Below, piece by piece: positions 9,113 to 16,329 of a DNA stretch of 60,255 nucleotides. The DNA is taken from assembly GCA_031362405.1 (NCBI GenBank), contig JANLSO010000074.1:1-60255 (forward strand). The letters run 5' to 3'. A program made the position numbers and the translations under genes. The notes beneath the pieces were generated by a model. It was given only the letters and a program-made list of their open reading frames with translations. It made no database searches and was not told the origin of the DNA. Numbering within the stretch: the first letter of the stretch is position 1; each line of letters begins with the position of its first letter. This DNA comes from JANLSO01 sp031362405. Its GTDB lineage: Bacteria; Actinomycetota; Thermoleophilia; Miltoncostaeales; Miltoncostaeaceae.

Positions 9113-9126
9113 GCACCCGCGGGTGC
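9113..9126 (-). terminator. Perfect 14-bp palindrome after ccmD, weak terminator candidate
   Basis: The sequence GCACCCGCGGGTGC begins at the last base of the ccmD stop. It can fold as a 5-bp stem with a CGCG loop, followed on the minus strand by GTGACCTTTTCC with four T residues. The stem is short, so it is at best a partial terminator or attenuator between the ccm genes and the heme genes. Alternatively it is a protein-binding palindrome controlling the genes starting at 8982. Confidence 0.35.
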
Positions 9127-9281
9127 TACTCACCCTCCGAAGAGTCATCGACCAAACGCGACAGCAGCTCGACTTCTCGGGCCATCCGCGCGGTACGCAG
9201 CCCCGCCAGCACGACGTAGAGCATCAACACGAACCAGATCACCGCGTAGGCCGCGACGACGTACTGGGATCCCCCGTCCAC
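9126..9281 (-). CDS. ccmD: CcmD-like small heme exporter subunit, 51 aa
   Basis: A short gene directly after ccmC. The product has a Gly/Ser/Gln start, one transmembrane helix (about residues 8-27, AAYAVIWFVLMLYVVLAGLR) and a charged cytoplasmic tail with Arg and Glu. This matches CcmD, which helps release heme-loaded CcmE from the CcmABC exporter. The start is the GTG at 9281, 7 bp after the ccmC stop, with a purine-rich GGGCAG before it. The sequence of CcmD is poorly conserved, so the call rests on size, topology (one N-terminal helix, basic tail) and the ccmABC-D gene order. Confidence 0.75.
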   Translation of the reverse strand: MDGGSQYVVAAYAVIWFVLMLYVVLAGLRTARMAREVELLSRLVDDSSEGE

Positions 9282-9288
9282 CGCTGCC

Positions 9289-10005
9289 CTAAACCGCGCG
9301 GCTCAGGCGGCGTTCGGCAGCCCGCTCGAGGCGCACCTTCAGATCACGTAGCGAGCGGTCGGCACGCCGCTGCATCAGCTCGAGCTGGAGCAGCGTGAAG
9401 AACAGGCCGATCATCCCGGCGAGGCTGACGAGGAACCACACCATCATGCTGCCGGGAACCTTGCTGCCGGCGGTGTCGATCACGACCGGATGCACGAACG
9501 ACGATGCGACGCGTACCGAGTAGAACGACAGTGGCACCGCGGCAAACGCCACCACCGCGAAGATCGCCGAGTACCGGGCACTGCGCTCGCCCTCGGCAGA
9601 GGAACGCAGCATGAAGAATGCCGCATAGAGAAGGATGACGATGAGGTAAGTGACAAGGCGCGGGTCTTCCCACACCCACCACGTGCCCCACGACGCTTTG
9701 GCCCAGATCGAACCGGTGATGACGACAAGCCCCGAGAACATCAGCCCCAGACCGACCGACACAACGGTGATCTCGTCGTACTTCTGGTCGCGGCGGCGCA
9801 GGTAGAGGATGCCCGACACGAATGACACGGCAAACGCGATCAGCGACACCAGCGCGATCGATACGTGGAAGTAGAAGATCCGCTGGATGACGCCCTGGTC
9901 GGCATCTTCGGGGGCGACGAGGAACGCGCCGAGCACCGCCGCCGCGAGCAGGGCACCCGTCACCGAGCCCAGGATCGCGAGACGCCGGGCGGCGGGGTCA
10001 GTCAT
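9289..10005 (-). CDS. ccmC: Cytochrome c biogenesis heme exporter protein CcmC
   Basis: A six-helix membrane protein that presents heme to CcmE on the outer face of the membrane. The tryptophan-rich WWD-type motif is visible as WGTWWVWEDPRLVTYL, with conserved His residues in the flanking loops (FHVSIALVS near residue 50; SSFVHPVVI further on) as expected for heme ligands. I chose the ATG at 10005 (238 aa, MTDPAARR) over a methionine 33 bp upstream because it overlaps the ccmB stop by 8 bp and gives the usual N-terminus. It is third in the ccmABCD order. ccmE, ccmF and ccmH are not in the window. Confidence 0.93.
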   Translation of the reverse strand: MTDPAARRLAILGSVTGALLAAAVLGAFLVAPEDADQGVIQRIFYFHVSIALVSLIAFAVSFVSGILYLRRRDQKYDEITVVSVGLGLMFSGLVVITGSIWAKASWGTWWVWEDPRLVTYLIVILLYAAFFMLRSSAEGERSARYSAIFAVVAFAAVPLSFYSVRVASSFVHPVVIDTAGSKVPGSMMVWFLVSLAGMIGLFFTLLQLELMQRRADRSLRDLKVRLERAAERRLSRAV

Positions 10006-10684
10006 CGAGGACGTAGTCGTAGATCGCATACGCAACAAGGCCGAAGGTTACCGCATACACCCCCAAAAACAGGCAGTAGCCCCGGTAGTCGGCCACGTCC
10101 GGCGCGGGGCCGAGGACGGCGTACGCCGCACCCGCCGCGGCGATGACGTTGGGCACGATCACCGGCAGGAACAGCACCGGAAGCAGCAGTTCGCGTGCCC
10201 GTGAAAAAACGCTCATCGATGCGAGGAACGCCCCCACCAGGGCAATCCCGACATTGGCGACCAGACCCGAGACCAGCACGAGCCCGAGGTCGCTGAGGCC
10301 GGTGTCGGGAGCGAAGAAGACCACCGCGAGGGGCATCACAACGAGCTCGACAGCCGTCAGGTAGACGACAAGGACAACGGTCCGAGCGACCAGAAACACC
10401 AGGCGCGGAACCGGCGCGACAAGGAGGCCATCGATCACACGCTGCTCCCGCTCCGGAACCCACGTGCGACCCACGCCGAGGACGGCGGTAAGGGCGATTG
10501 TGGCCCATGCGAATCCCCCGGCGAGGAGGGTGACCTCGGCAGACCGCTGGGCGACCGCGAACTGGAAGATCAGCATCGCGACGACCGCGAACAGCAACAT
10601 GGCGGCGATGGTCTCGCGTGTGCGCAGTTCGATGCGCAGGTCCTTGCGCAGGAGCGCCCGGAGCTGACGCCAGGTGAGGCTCAT
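9998..10684 (-). CDS. ccmB: Heme exporter permease CcmB
   Basis: Membrane subunit of the CcmAB ABC complex that drives release of holo-CcmE during cytochrome c maturation. The 228-residue product starts MSLTWRQLRALLRKDLRIE, typical of CcmB, and has six hydrophobic segments with the conserved loop VPEREQRVIDGLLVAP after helix 2. The ATG at 10684 overlaps the ccmA stop by 4 bp (ATGA). The open frame continues far upstream, but that part is out of register with ccmA and not coding. Length matches the family (about 220). Confidence 0.92.
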   Translation of the reverse strand: MSLTWRQLRALLRKDLRIELRTRETIAAMLLFAVVAMLIFQFAVAQRSAEVTLLAGGFAWATIALTAVLGVGRTWVPEREQRVIDGLLVAPVPRLVFLVARTVVLVVYLTAVELVVMPLAVVFFAPDTGLSDLGLVLVSGLVANVGIALVGAFLASMSVFSRARELLLPVLFLPVIVPNVIAAAGAAYAVLGPAPDVADYRGYCLFLGVYAVTFGLVAYAIYDYVLDD

Positions 10685-11370
10685 CCCGCGATTCCCCGGT
10701 ACCGCGCGAGGAAGCCCGCGGTGTCGAGCCCCGCGGTGCTGACGGTTTCGACAATACGCCCGGCGCGCAGGACCATGACTTCGTCGGTCAACGCGATGGC
10801 GCGTTCGATCTCGTGGGTGACAAGGACGACCCCGCCGTCGGCGGGGAGCGCTTCGAGCACACCGTCGAGCAGAGCCGTCCCGGCGGCGTCGAGCCCGGCG
10901 TACGCCTCGTCGAGAACCAGCAGGCGCGGGGCGTGGAGCGTAAGCCGGGCAATGCCGAGTCGCTGGGCCATCCCCCGGCTGAAGGTGCGCACCGGGTCGA
11001 GGGCGCGCGCGAGCAGCCCCACCCGATCGAGGGCGGCTGCGATCGCGTCGCGGCCGCGTGACACGCCGTAGAGATCGGCGAACAGCTCGAGGTTCTGCCA
11101 GGCGGTGAGGTCCAGATAGACGAGCGGATCGTGCGCGAGATAGCCGAGCGAACCGCGGGCGCGGTTCGCGTCGCGTGGGCATGCGTGTCCGAACAGCTTC
11201 AACGTACCGGAGTCGGGCGTGGCGAGGGTCGCGAGCATCCGCACCACCGTGCTCTTGCCCGCACCGTTCGGGCCGACGATGCCGACGCGGTGGCCCGCCG
11301 GGAGCACGAGGTCGACCCCGGCCACCGCCGTCCGCTGCCCGAACGCGCGCACCAGCCCTCGTGCCTCCAC
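10681..11370 (-). CDS. ccmA: Heme exporter ATP-binding protein CcmA
   Basis: ABC ATPase of 229 residues. Walker A is GPNGAGKST (about residues 38-46), the signature region is TFSRGMAQRLGIARL, Walker B is LLVLDEAYAGLD, and the switch His is in VLVTHE. The GTG at 11370 gives the usual start (VEARGLVRAFGQRTA); no in-frame ATG is available and no clear Shine-Dalgarno sequence is seen, so the start is less certain. It begins 23 bp after the UbiA-type gene. Its position immediately before ccmB, overlapping by 4 bp, gives the specific CcmA call rather than a generic ABC ATPase. Confidence 0.9.
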   Translation of the reverse strand: MEARGLVRAFGQRTAVAGVDLVLPAGHRVGIVGPNGAGKSTVVRMLATLATPDSGTLKLFGHACPRDANRARGSLGYLAHDPLVYLDLTAWQNLELFADLYGVSRGRDAIAAALDRVGLLARALDPVRTFSRGMAQRLGIARLTLHAPRLLVLDEAYAGLDAAGTALLDGVLEALPADGGVVLVTHEIERAIALTDEVMVLRAGRIVETVSTAGLDTAGFLARYRGIAG

Positions 11371-11393
11371 CAGCGGCGTATCGGCGAGCGGCC

Positions 11394-12284
11394 CTACGAC
11401 AGGGCCACCTCGGCGATCACGAACGCGACGAACACCATGGCGAGAACCCCGTTGGCGGTGCCGAAGGCCGCTTGGATGCGCTCGGGGTCGCGCGGCGACA
11501 CGACGACGTTCTCGTACAGCAGCACCGCGGCACAGGCCCCAACCCCAAGCATGTAGGTCAACCCGGCGCCTGCGGCCAGCCCGGCGGCGACCAGCAGCGC
11601 GACCGCCGCCACATGGGTGACACGGGTGAACCACAGCGCGCGTTCGCGGCCGAATCGGGCGGGAACCGAGTGGACACCGTGAGCCCGGTCGAACTCGACA
11701 TCCAGAAGGGCGTAGATGATGTCGAAGCCTGCGATCCAGGTCGCGACGGCGAGCCCGAGGAACACGGGCGACCATCCGATGTCACCGGTCACGGCCATCC
11801 ACGCTCCCACAGGGGCGAGGCCGATCGTGGCGCCCAGGAAGAAGTGGCATCCCCAGGTGAAGCGCTTGGTGAACGGGTAGATCGCGAACGCCGCGACCGG
11901 AATCGGCCACAGGATCCACGTGATCTCGGGCAATTGGCTGACCGCCACAAGCAGCGCGGCAAGGCTGACGACGATGAAGCCGGCGACCTGCGCCCGGGTG
12001 ACGGCCCCCGCCGGGATCTCCCGTGTCGCGGTGCGCGGGTTGAGGGCGTCGATGCGGGCGTCGACGAGGCGGTTGATCGCCATCGCGAGCGAGCGGGCCC
12101 CGACCATCGCGAGAAGGATCCACCCGAGCGTCGCCGCCGAGGGAACCTCCAAACGCGCCAGCAGCGCGCCGGCAAGGGCGAAAGGAAGGGCAAAGATCGT
12201 GTGCCGAAACCGCACGAGGCGCCCGAGGACCGGGACCATCCCGAGGCCGACGGCAGGCGCCGAGGCGCGCGACGAGGTGCTCAC
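11394..12284 (-). CDS. UbiA-family prenyltransferase, probably MqnP-like (menaquinone, futalosine route)
   Basis: An integral membrane aromatic prenyltransferase, 296 aa, with about eight or nine helices. The two Asp-rich motifs appear as NRLVDARIDALNPRTA (about residues 90-105, preceded by SLAMAI) and DVEFDRAHGVHSVPARFG. The first motif variant is typical of the 4-hydroxybenzoate-octaprenyltransferase-like group that includes MqnP of the futalosine menaquinone pathway. That function is inferred from family likeness; UbiA itself would be unexpected in this lineage. It is the first gene of the ccm/hem run on this strand. The divergent flavoprotein gene starts 75 bp away, so both promoters must lie in 12285-12359. 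Confidence 0.85.
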   Translation of the reverse strand: MSTSSRASAPAVGLGMVPVLGRLVRFRHTIFALPFALAGALLARLEVPSAATLGWILLAMVGARSLAMAINRLVDARIDALNPRTATREIPAGAVTRAQVAGFIVVSLAALLVAVSQLPEITWILWPIPVAAFAIYPFTKRFTWGCHFFLGATIGLAPVGAWMAVTGDIGWSPVFLGLAVATWIAGFDIIYALLDVEFDRAHGVHSVPARFGRERALWFTRVTHVAAVALLVAAGLAAGAGLTYMLGVGACAAVLLYENVVVSPRDPERIQAAFGTANGVLAMVFVAFVIAEVALS

Positions 12285-12359
12285 ACTCCGGATCTTAGCC
12301 CCCGCGGGCTGAGGCCCGTTTCACCGCGAACGTTGATGGGCCCGTCCCGAGGGTGTGGA

Positions 12360-12848
12360 ATGTCGTGCGTGGCCTCGTGGGGTGAGATCGAACGGCGGCA
12401 CACGGAGTTCTGCGCCGCGGTGCGCGGGCTTCTCGACGCGCGGGTCCACAAGACCCTGGCGACACTACGGCGTGACGGTTCACCGCGGATCAGCGGCACG
12501 GAGGCATGGATCGCCGACGGAGAGCTCTGGTTCGGCTCGATGTGGAAGGCACGGAAGGCCCTCGATCTACCCCGCGACCCACGCTTTGCGCTTCATGGTG
12601 GCTCGATCGATCCACCCGAATGGAAGGGCGACGCGAAGGTCTCGGGGCGAGCGCTGGAGATCCTCGATCAGGCCGAGGCGCGGCTCGTGCTGGAGGCCAA
12701 GGGCGGCCCCGCTCCTGAGGGGCCACTGCACCTTTTCCGCGCCCACCTGACGGATATCGTGCACACGCGCCTCGGGGATCCCGCTGACCACCTGGTGATC
12801 GAGTTCTGGACGGAAGCCGGAGGGCTACAGCGCCGGGAGCGTGCGTGA
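12360..12848 (+). CDS. Pyridoxamine 5'-phosphate oxidase-like flavin-binding protein
   Basis: A 162-residue split-barrel protein. ARVHKTLATLRRDGSPRISG followed by ELWFGSMWKARKALDLPRDP is the characteristic FMN/F420-binding beta-strand pattern of PPOX-like proteins. ALHGGSIDP and GRALEI follow as in actinobacterial members that reduce flavin- or F420-linked substrates; the actual substrate is unknown. ATG at 12360 is preceded by GGGTGTGGA; an ATG at 12336 in the same frame is the alternative. The gene is divergent from the UbiA-type gene and isolated from its downstream neighbour. Confidence 0.82.
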   Translation: MSCVASWGEIERRHTEFCAAVRGLLDARVHKTLATLRRDGSPRISGTEAWIADGELWFGSMWKARKALDLPRDPRFALHGGSIDPPEWKGDAKVSGRALEILDQAEARLVLEAKGGPAPEGPLHLFRAHLTDIVHTRLGDPADHLVIEFWTEAGGLQRRERA

Positions 12849-13008
12849 AGGGATCAGGATCTCGAGCGGCCCGGATCGCCGACACTCGACGCCTTGGCTC
12901 GGGAAGTTCATTCTTGAAGACGCCAGAACGAGCCGATTTCGAAGCCGCATATTTTGGGCGGACTCAGCCGGTCGTCGCAACACCGGCTCAGTTCGGCCGA
13001 GACCCCCG

Positions 13009-13400
13009 TCAGAGCGGGACCGCCTCACGCGCAATCTGATCGGGCAGCGGCTCCGCGAGAAAACGGGGGGCAACAACGTGCACCGGGCAGCCGAGCATCT
13101 CCTCCAGGGCAGCCGCGACTCCTGCCAGATGGAAAAGCCACGTCGGGGCGGATCGAGGTCGATGGTCAGGTCGACGTCGCTCCCTGGACCGTGTCGGCCA
13201 CTCGCCAACGAACCGAAGACAAAGAACTCCGACACGCCGTAGATGGCGATACGATCGAGAACTCCGAGCCGGCGGGACTTCGATTCGCCGAGACGTGGCG
13301 GCCCGCCCGCCGTTGCCGGTACCTCTTCGCCGACGTATCGCCCCGCCACGGGAGTGGCGAGCGTCGCGAGGGCAGGGAAATCGGTAGATGAGGAGGTCAC
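13009..13400 (-). pseudogene. Nucleotidyltransferase (MNT/MntA-like) gene with a one-base frameshift
   Basis: The upstream reading frame encodes FFVFGSLASGRHGPGSDVDL, the GSxxxG...SDxDL signature of minimal nucleotidyltransferases, which act as antitoxins of HEPN-MNT modules. Sense then breaks at a run of four T residues (plus-strand AAAA, 13133-13136). Removing one T joins it to GFHLAGVAAALEEMLGCPV, then HVVAPRFLAEPLPDQIAREA and a stop at 13009. That is exactly the expected C-terminal half. So the ancestral gene was intact and a single T insertion disrupts it, or the sequence has an error here. The start is unclear; the GTG at 13400 is the best candidate. No HEPN partner is recognisable next to it. 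Confidence 0.75.
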
Positions 13401-13847
13401 CCGCGGACCGTCCCAGATCTCGTGGCCCGAAGAGAATGTTCCGTCAGGAAAAACTCTGCGGTTGCCGTTCGGGGCGACCAGGGGAAAACCGCTCGATTCT
13501 TGCGTCAGTTCCTGGACGGATCGATTCCGGACGGCGGGCACGCCGACCTGTTCGCCCTCCTGCCGCGCGTGAACGCGCAGCATGTGCCTGTTCCACGAGT
13601 TGGATGTGGCCGAAGGCTTCGCCGTGGAAGCCTTCTCCTGATTTCGGGATCGCTCCCGCACATGACGCTCGGACACAAACCCTCGTCCAGCCTGCCGATG
13701 GGCGCCCACTCGTGGGGGACCCGGAGATCTTCTGCCTTCCGCCTGCACCGAGCGCCAGGGCGGGGGCGGGGGCGTCGGCATCTGCGAGGCGGCGGACAGC
13801 GTTCGCCGAAGTGCGAGGAGAAAGCACCATCCGGACGAGGGTTCTGG
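13401..13847. other. About 450 bp without a supportable gene
   Basis: Open frames exist on both strands but none shows a recognisable family, a ribosome site or a consistent codon pattern. The minus-strand frame running into the nucleotidyltransferase relic is open here and could be an N-terminal extension of it. Composition is somewhat less GC-rich than the neighbours. I read it as degraded accessory sequence between the nucleotidyltransferase relic and the end of the oxidase operon. Confidence 0.4.
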
Positions 13848-14549
13848 CTAAGCCACGTCGACAGACTCAGGGTGCGGAGCGGCGGAGTAGATCGCAGGCT
13901 GGTCGGTGACGAGGCCCCAGAACTGGTTGCCGTAGTCGAAGTGCCACCACTCCTCGTGGTACGAGGTGAAGCCCTGGGTGTGCATCGCCCAGAACAGGAG
14001 ACGGCGGCGATCGCGGACGTCTCCCGGGATGTCCTCAAAGGCCAAGGCACCGGCCTCGTCGGTGAAGACGTCGAAGCCCGTCCCGAGGTCGAGAGGCTCC
14101 CCGTTGGCGTCTCCGAGAGTCAGGTCAACGGCCCCGCCGGTGAGGTGCGGGGGTGGGGTAGCGGCCGCCCGGGAAGGCGGCGTCACGAATCGGGCCGCGG
14201 CCTCTTCGATCGCGTCCGCGGGCCAGTCGGCGTGGACCATCGCCAGCTCGGTGACGTAGCCGTCGAAGAGAGCAGCCTGAAGCTGGATGGGTCGGTAGCC
14301 GTCCCAGACGACGACGGTCAGGCCCCGGGGTAGAGCATCGGCGACGTTCACCAACCGTTCCGCCACGCCCGTGCGAACCCATGAGCGCCGCAGTGCCCCG
14401 GGCATCTCCCAGCGCGCGTACTCCACGCGATCGATGATCCGATCGTGAAGGCCGTCAACCGGCACGAGCGGTTCATCGACCGCCTCGATGTCGACGTCAC
14501 GCCAGCCGTCGTTGGAGATCAGCTCGGGGAGGGGCTTCAGTTGGTCCAT
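13848..14549 (-). CDS. VanX-like D-Ala-D-Ala dipeptidase (M15D)
   Basis: A zinc metallopeptidase of 233 aa predicted to cleave D-alanyl-D-alanine. The zinc-site motifs are PPPHLTGGAVDLTLGD (His and Asp ligands, about residues 133-148) and the C-terminal EEWWHFDYGNQFWG with the catalytic Glu and third ligand His. The Arg-containing DGYRPIQLQ loop, which binds the substrate, is also there. The ATG at 14549 overlaps the SDR gene by 13 bp, so the two are translationally linked. There is no signal peptide, so it acts in the cytosol, fitting a role in recycling cell-wall D-Ala-D-Ala rather than a vancomycin-resistance operon: vanH, vanA and a two-component system are absent. Confidence 0.88.
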   Translation of the reverse strand: MDQLKPLPELISNDGWRDVDIEAVDEPLVPVDGLHDRIIDRVEYARWEMPGALRRSWVRTGVAERLVNVADALPRGLTVVVWDGYRPIQLQAALFDGYVTELAMVHADWPADAIEEAAARFVTPPSRAAATPPPHLTGGAVDLTLGDANGEPLDLGTGFDVFTDEAGALAFEDIPGDVRDRRRLLFWAMHTQGFTSYHEEWWHFDYGNQFWGLVTDQPAIYSAAPHPESVDVA

Positions 14550-15244
14550 TGGGCCGCCTGTACGAGCGGGCCGGGGTCGGCGCCCGCCGCGATCGCGATG
14601 AAGGGCTCGACGAGCGCCCGGGGATGGGGAACCGTCGACGGATCCTCGCCCGGATGAGCCTCCGCGCGCATCCGCGTCCGGGTCGGGCCAGGGTTGATGG
14701 CAACGCACCGGATCGCGCGATCCGAGAGCTCCTCGCGAAACATCTCGGTCATCCCGTTGATCGCCAGCTTCGAGAGGCTGTACGGCCCCCAGCCGGCCCG
14801 GCCGGCGGCGTTGGAGGTCACGTTGATGATCGCGCCGCCGTCCACGATCGCGGGCAGCACTCCTTGGATGAACGCGAGGGTCCCCAGCACGTTCACTCGC
14901 ATGACGTGTTCGAACTCGTGCAGCGGACACTCGGCGAGGGGGCCATGGGGTCCGAGCACGGCCGCATTGTTCACGATCACGTCGATGCGGCCAAGTTCCG
15001 CCACGGCCGCATCGGCGGCCCGGCCGCAGGCCGCGAGGTCAGCGAGGTCGACGGCGCGTGCGATCGGGGCGCCGGCCGGCGCGCGCGCCAGCGCGGAGGT
15101 GACGCTCGCCAGGTGCGCGTGGGTGGTCGCCGTCAGCATCAGCCGGGCGCCCTCACCGGCAAAGGCCTCGGCAACGGCGCGGCCGAGGCCGCGTGATGCA
15201 CCGGTCACCACGATGCGCAGCCCATCCAGGCGCCGGGAGGTCAC
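14537..15244 (-). CDS. Short-chain dehydrogenase/reductase (SDR)
   Basis: A classical SDR of 235 aa. The cofactor motif is VTGASRGLGRAVAEAF (TGxxxGxG), NNAAVLG is the NNAG-like motif, the catalytic Ser lies in INVTSNAAG and the YxxxK pair in PYSLSKLAI. PGPTRTRM follows as usual. An NADP preference is possible from the basic residues after the glycine motif, but I cannot assign a substrate. It begins 12 bp after the cytochrome c gene and runs into the VanX-like gene with a 13-bp overlap. It therefore looks like a late addition to the oxidase operon with no obvious respiratory role. Confidence 0.88.
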   Translation of the reverse strand: MTSRRLDGLRIVVTGASRGLGRAVAEAFAGEGARLMLTATTHAHLASVTSALARAPAGAPIARAVDLADLAACGRAADAAVAELGRIDVIVNNAAVLGPHGPLAECPLHEFEHVMRVNVLGTLAFIQGVLPAIVDGGAIINVTSNAAGRAGWGPYSLSKLAINGMTEMFREELSDRAIRCVAINPGPTRTRMRAEAHPGEDPSTVPHPRALVEPFIAIAAGADPGPLVQAAQWTN

Positions 15245-15256
15245 CGGGCGAGGCCG

Positions 15257-15688
15257 CTAGTGAGGAAAGGTCACCTTGGTTGCCGCCGGCGGGACCTTCG
15301 ATGCTGGCCGGATTGCGCTGTCAGGCTCGGTTCCGGCCACCTCGGCGATGTAGGCAGCGACGTCGCGGGCGTCCTGACCGGTCAGGATGTCGCGCTTCAT
15401 CGGCGGCTGCGAGATCTTCAACCAGCGCAGGACGGTGCCTTCGAAGCGGCTGTTCTTGAAGCCTTGCTGGCGACCCGCACGGAATGCGTCGTCGAGGTTG
15501 GGCCCGATGTTGGCCGTCGAGTCTGCGTCAGCGAGCGCGTGGCAGCCTGCGCAGGCGCTGAACAGCGCTTTGCCACTCGCAGCGTCACCCTTCTCGCCAC
15601 CACCGCAACCGACGACGAGCACTGAGACGAGGCCGATGACCGCGACCGCGGTGGCGCGACGCAGACGAACTGCACGAGATGACGTCAT
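15257..15688 (-). CDS. Monoheme cytochrome c lipoprotein of the oxidase operon
   Basis: 143 residues. After a basic N-terminus and one hydrophobic segment there is a lipobox (VLVVGCGGG), so the protein should be lipid-anchored on the outer face. A single heme-binding CAGCH follows near residue 46, and the distal Met ligand is probably in ISQPPMKRDILTGQDA. QDARDVAAYIAEVAG is the usual C-terminal helix of class I cytochromes c. ATG at 15688 overlaps the ctaE stop by 4 bp. It most likely feeds electrons to the CuA site of CtaC. The ccm genes nearby could mature it. Confidence 0.9.
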   Translation of the reverse strand: MTSSRAVRLRRATAVAVIGLVSVLVVGCGGGEKGDAASGKALFSACAGCHALADADSTANIGPNLDDAFRAGRQQGFKNSRFEGTVLRWLKISQPPMKRDILTGQDARDVAAYIAEVAGTEPDSAIRPASKVPPAATKVTFPH

Positions 15689-16323
15689 AGGAGGTAGACC
15701 AAGAAGTAGAGAAGCACCCAGACCACGTCGACGAAGTGCCAGTAGATCGACGCGGCGACGAGCGGCGTCGACCACGTCGGCGTGAAGTCACGCGCCCGCT
15801 TGACCCGGACGTAACAGATCAGCAGAAGCGTGAGCCCGATGAACACGTGTAGACCGTGGAAGCCGGTGAGCGCGTAGAACGAAGCGCCAAAGGCCTGGTC
15901 CTGCGGGGTGTAACCCAAGTGGGCGTACTCGATCACCTGGATGACGAGGAACGTCAGGCCCAAGAGCATCGTCACCATGAGACCACGCTCGAGGCCCTTA
16001 CGGTCGCCGTGCTTCAGCCGATGCTCGGCCCACCACACGGTGAAGCTCGAAAAGACCAGGAACAGCGTGTTGACGCCGGTCAAGGCTTTGGGGACCTCGA
16101 ACGGCTCGCCCGAGTTGTTCAGCGGCGGCCAGTTGTTCTCGGCGATGTTGAACCGCACCATGAAGTAGGCGCCAAACAATGAGGCGAAGAGCATCGCCTC
16201 GGAGCCGATGAACAGGATCATCACCAGGGTGCCCTGGCTGATCTTGGATCCGCGACCGGCAGGTGCTGTCGGCAGGGCGGCGCTCGCGTGGGTCGCGACG
16301 TGTTGTTCGGTGGCCATGCTCAA
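15685..16323 (-). CDS. ctaE: Cytochrome c oxidase subunit III
   Basis: A 212-residue polytopic membrane protein with five hydrophobic helices, as in the shorter bacterial form that lacks the first two helices of mitochondrial subunit III. Diagnostic segments are LFIGSEAMLFASLFGAYFMV, LTGFHGLHVFIGL and the C-terminal YWHFVDVVWVLLYFLVYLL. The conserved Glu of the helix-3 lipid site is the Glu in GSEAMLF. It starts 6 bp after ctaD and overlaps the cytochrome c gene by 4 bp. It stabilises the catalytic core and the proton-uptake route. Confidence 0.97.
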   Translation of the reverse strand: MSMATEQHVATHASAALPTAPAGRGSKISQGTLVMILFIGSEAMLFASLFGAYFMVRFNIAENNWPPLNNSGEPFEVPKALTGVNTLFLVFSSFTVWWAEHRLKHGDRKGLERGLMVTMLLGLTFLVIQVIEYAHLGYTPQDQAFGASFYALTGFHGLHVFIGLTLLLICYVRVKRARDFTPTWSTPLVAASIYWHFVDVVWVLLYFLVYLL

Positions 16324-16329
16324 CCGCTC

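Noticed and set aside
11175..12300. Long plus-strand frame running into the flavin-nucleotide-oxidase-like gene
   Set aside because: The upstream part lies opposite the UbiA-type gene and has no coding features. Only the last 162 codons from 12360 match a family.
14537..14549. Vancomycin-resistance (van) operon because of the VanX-like gene
   Set aside because: No vanH, vanA ligase or vanRS genes lie nearby; a single dipeptidase in a respiratory operon does not indicate resistance.
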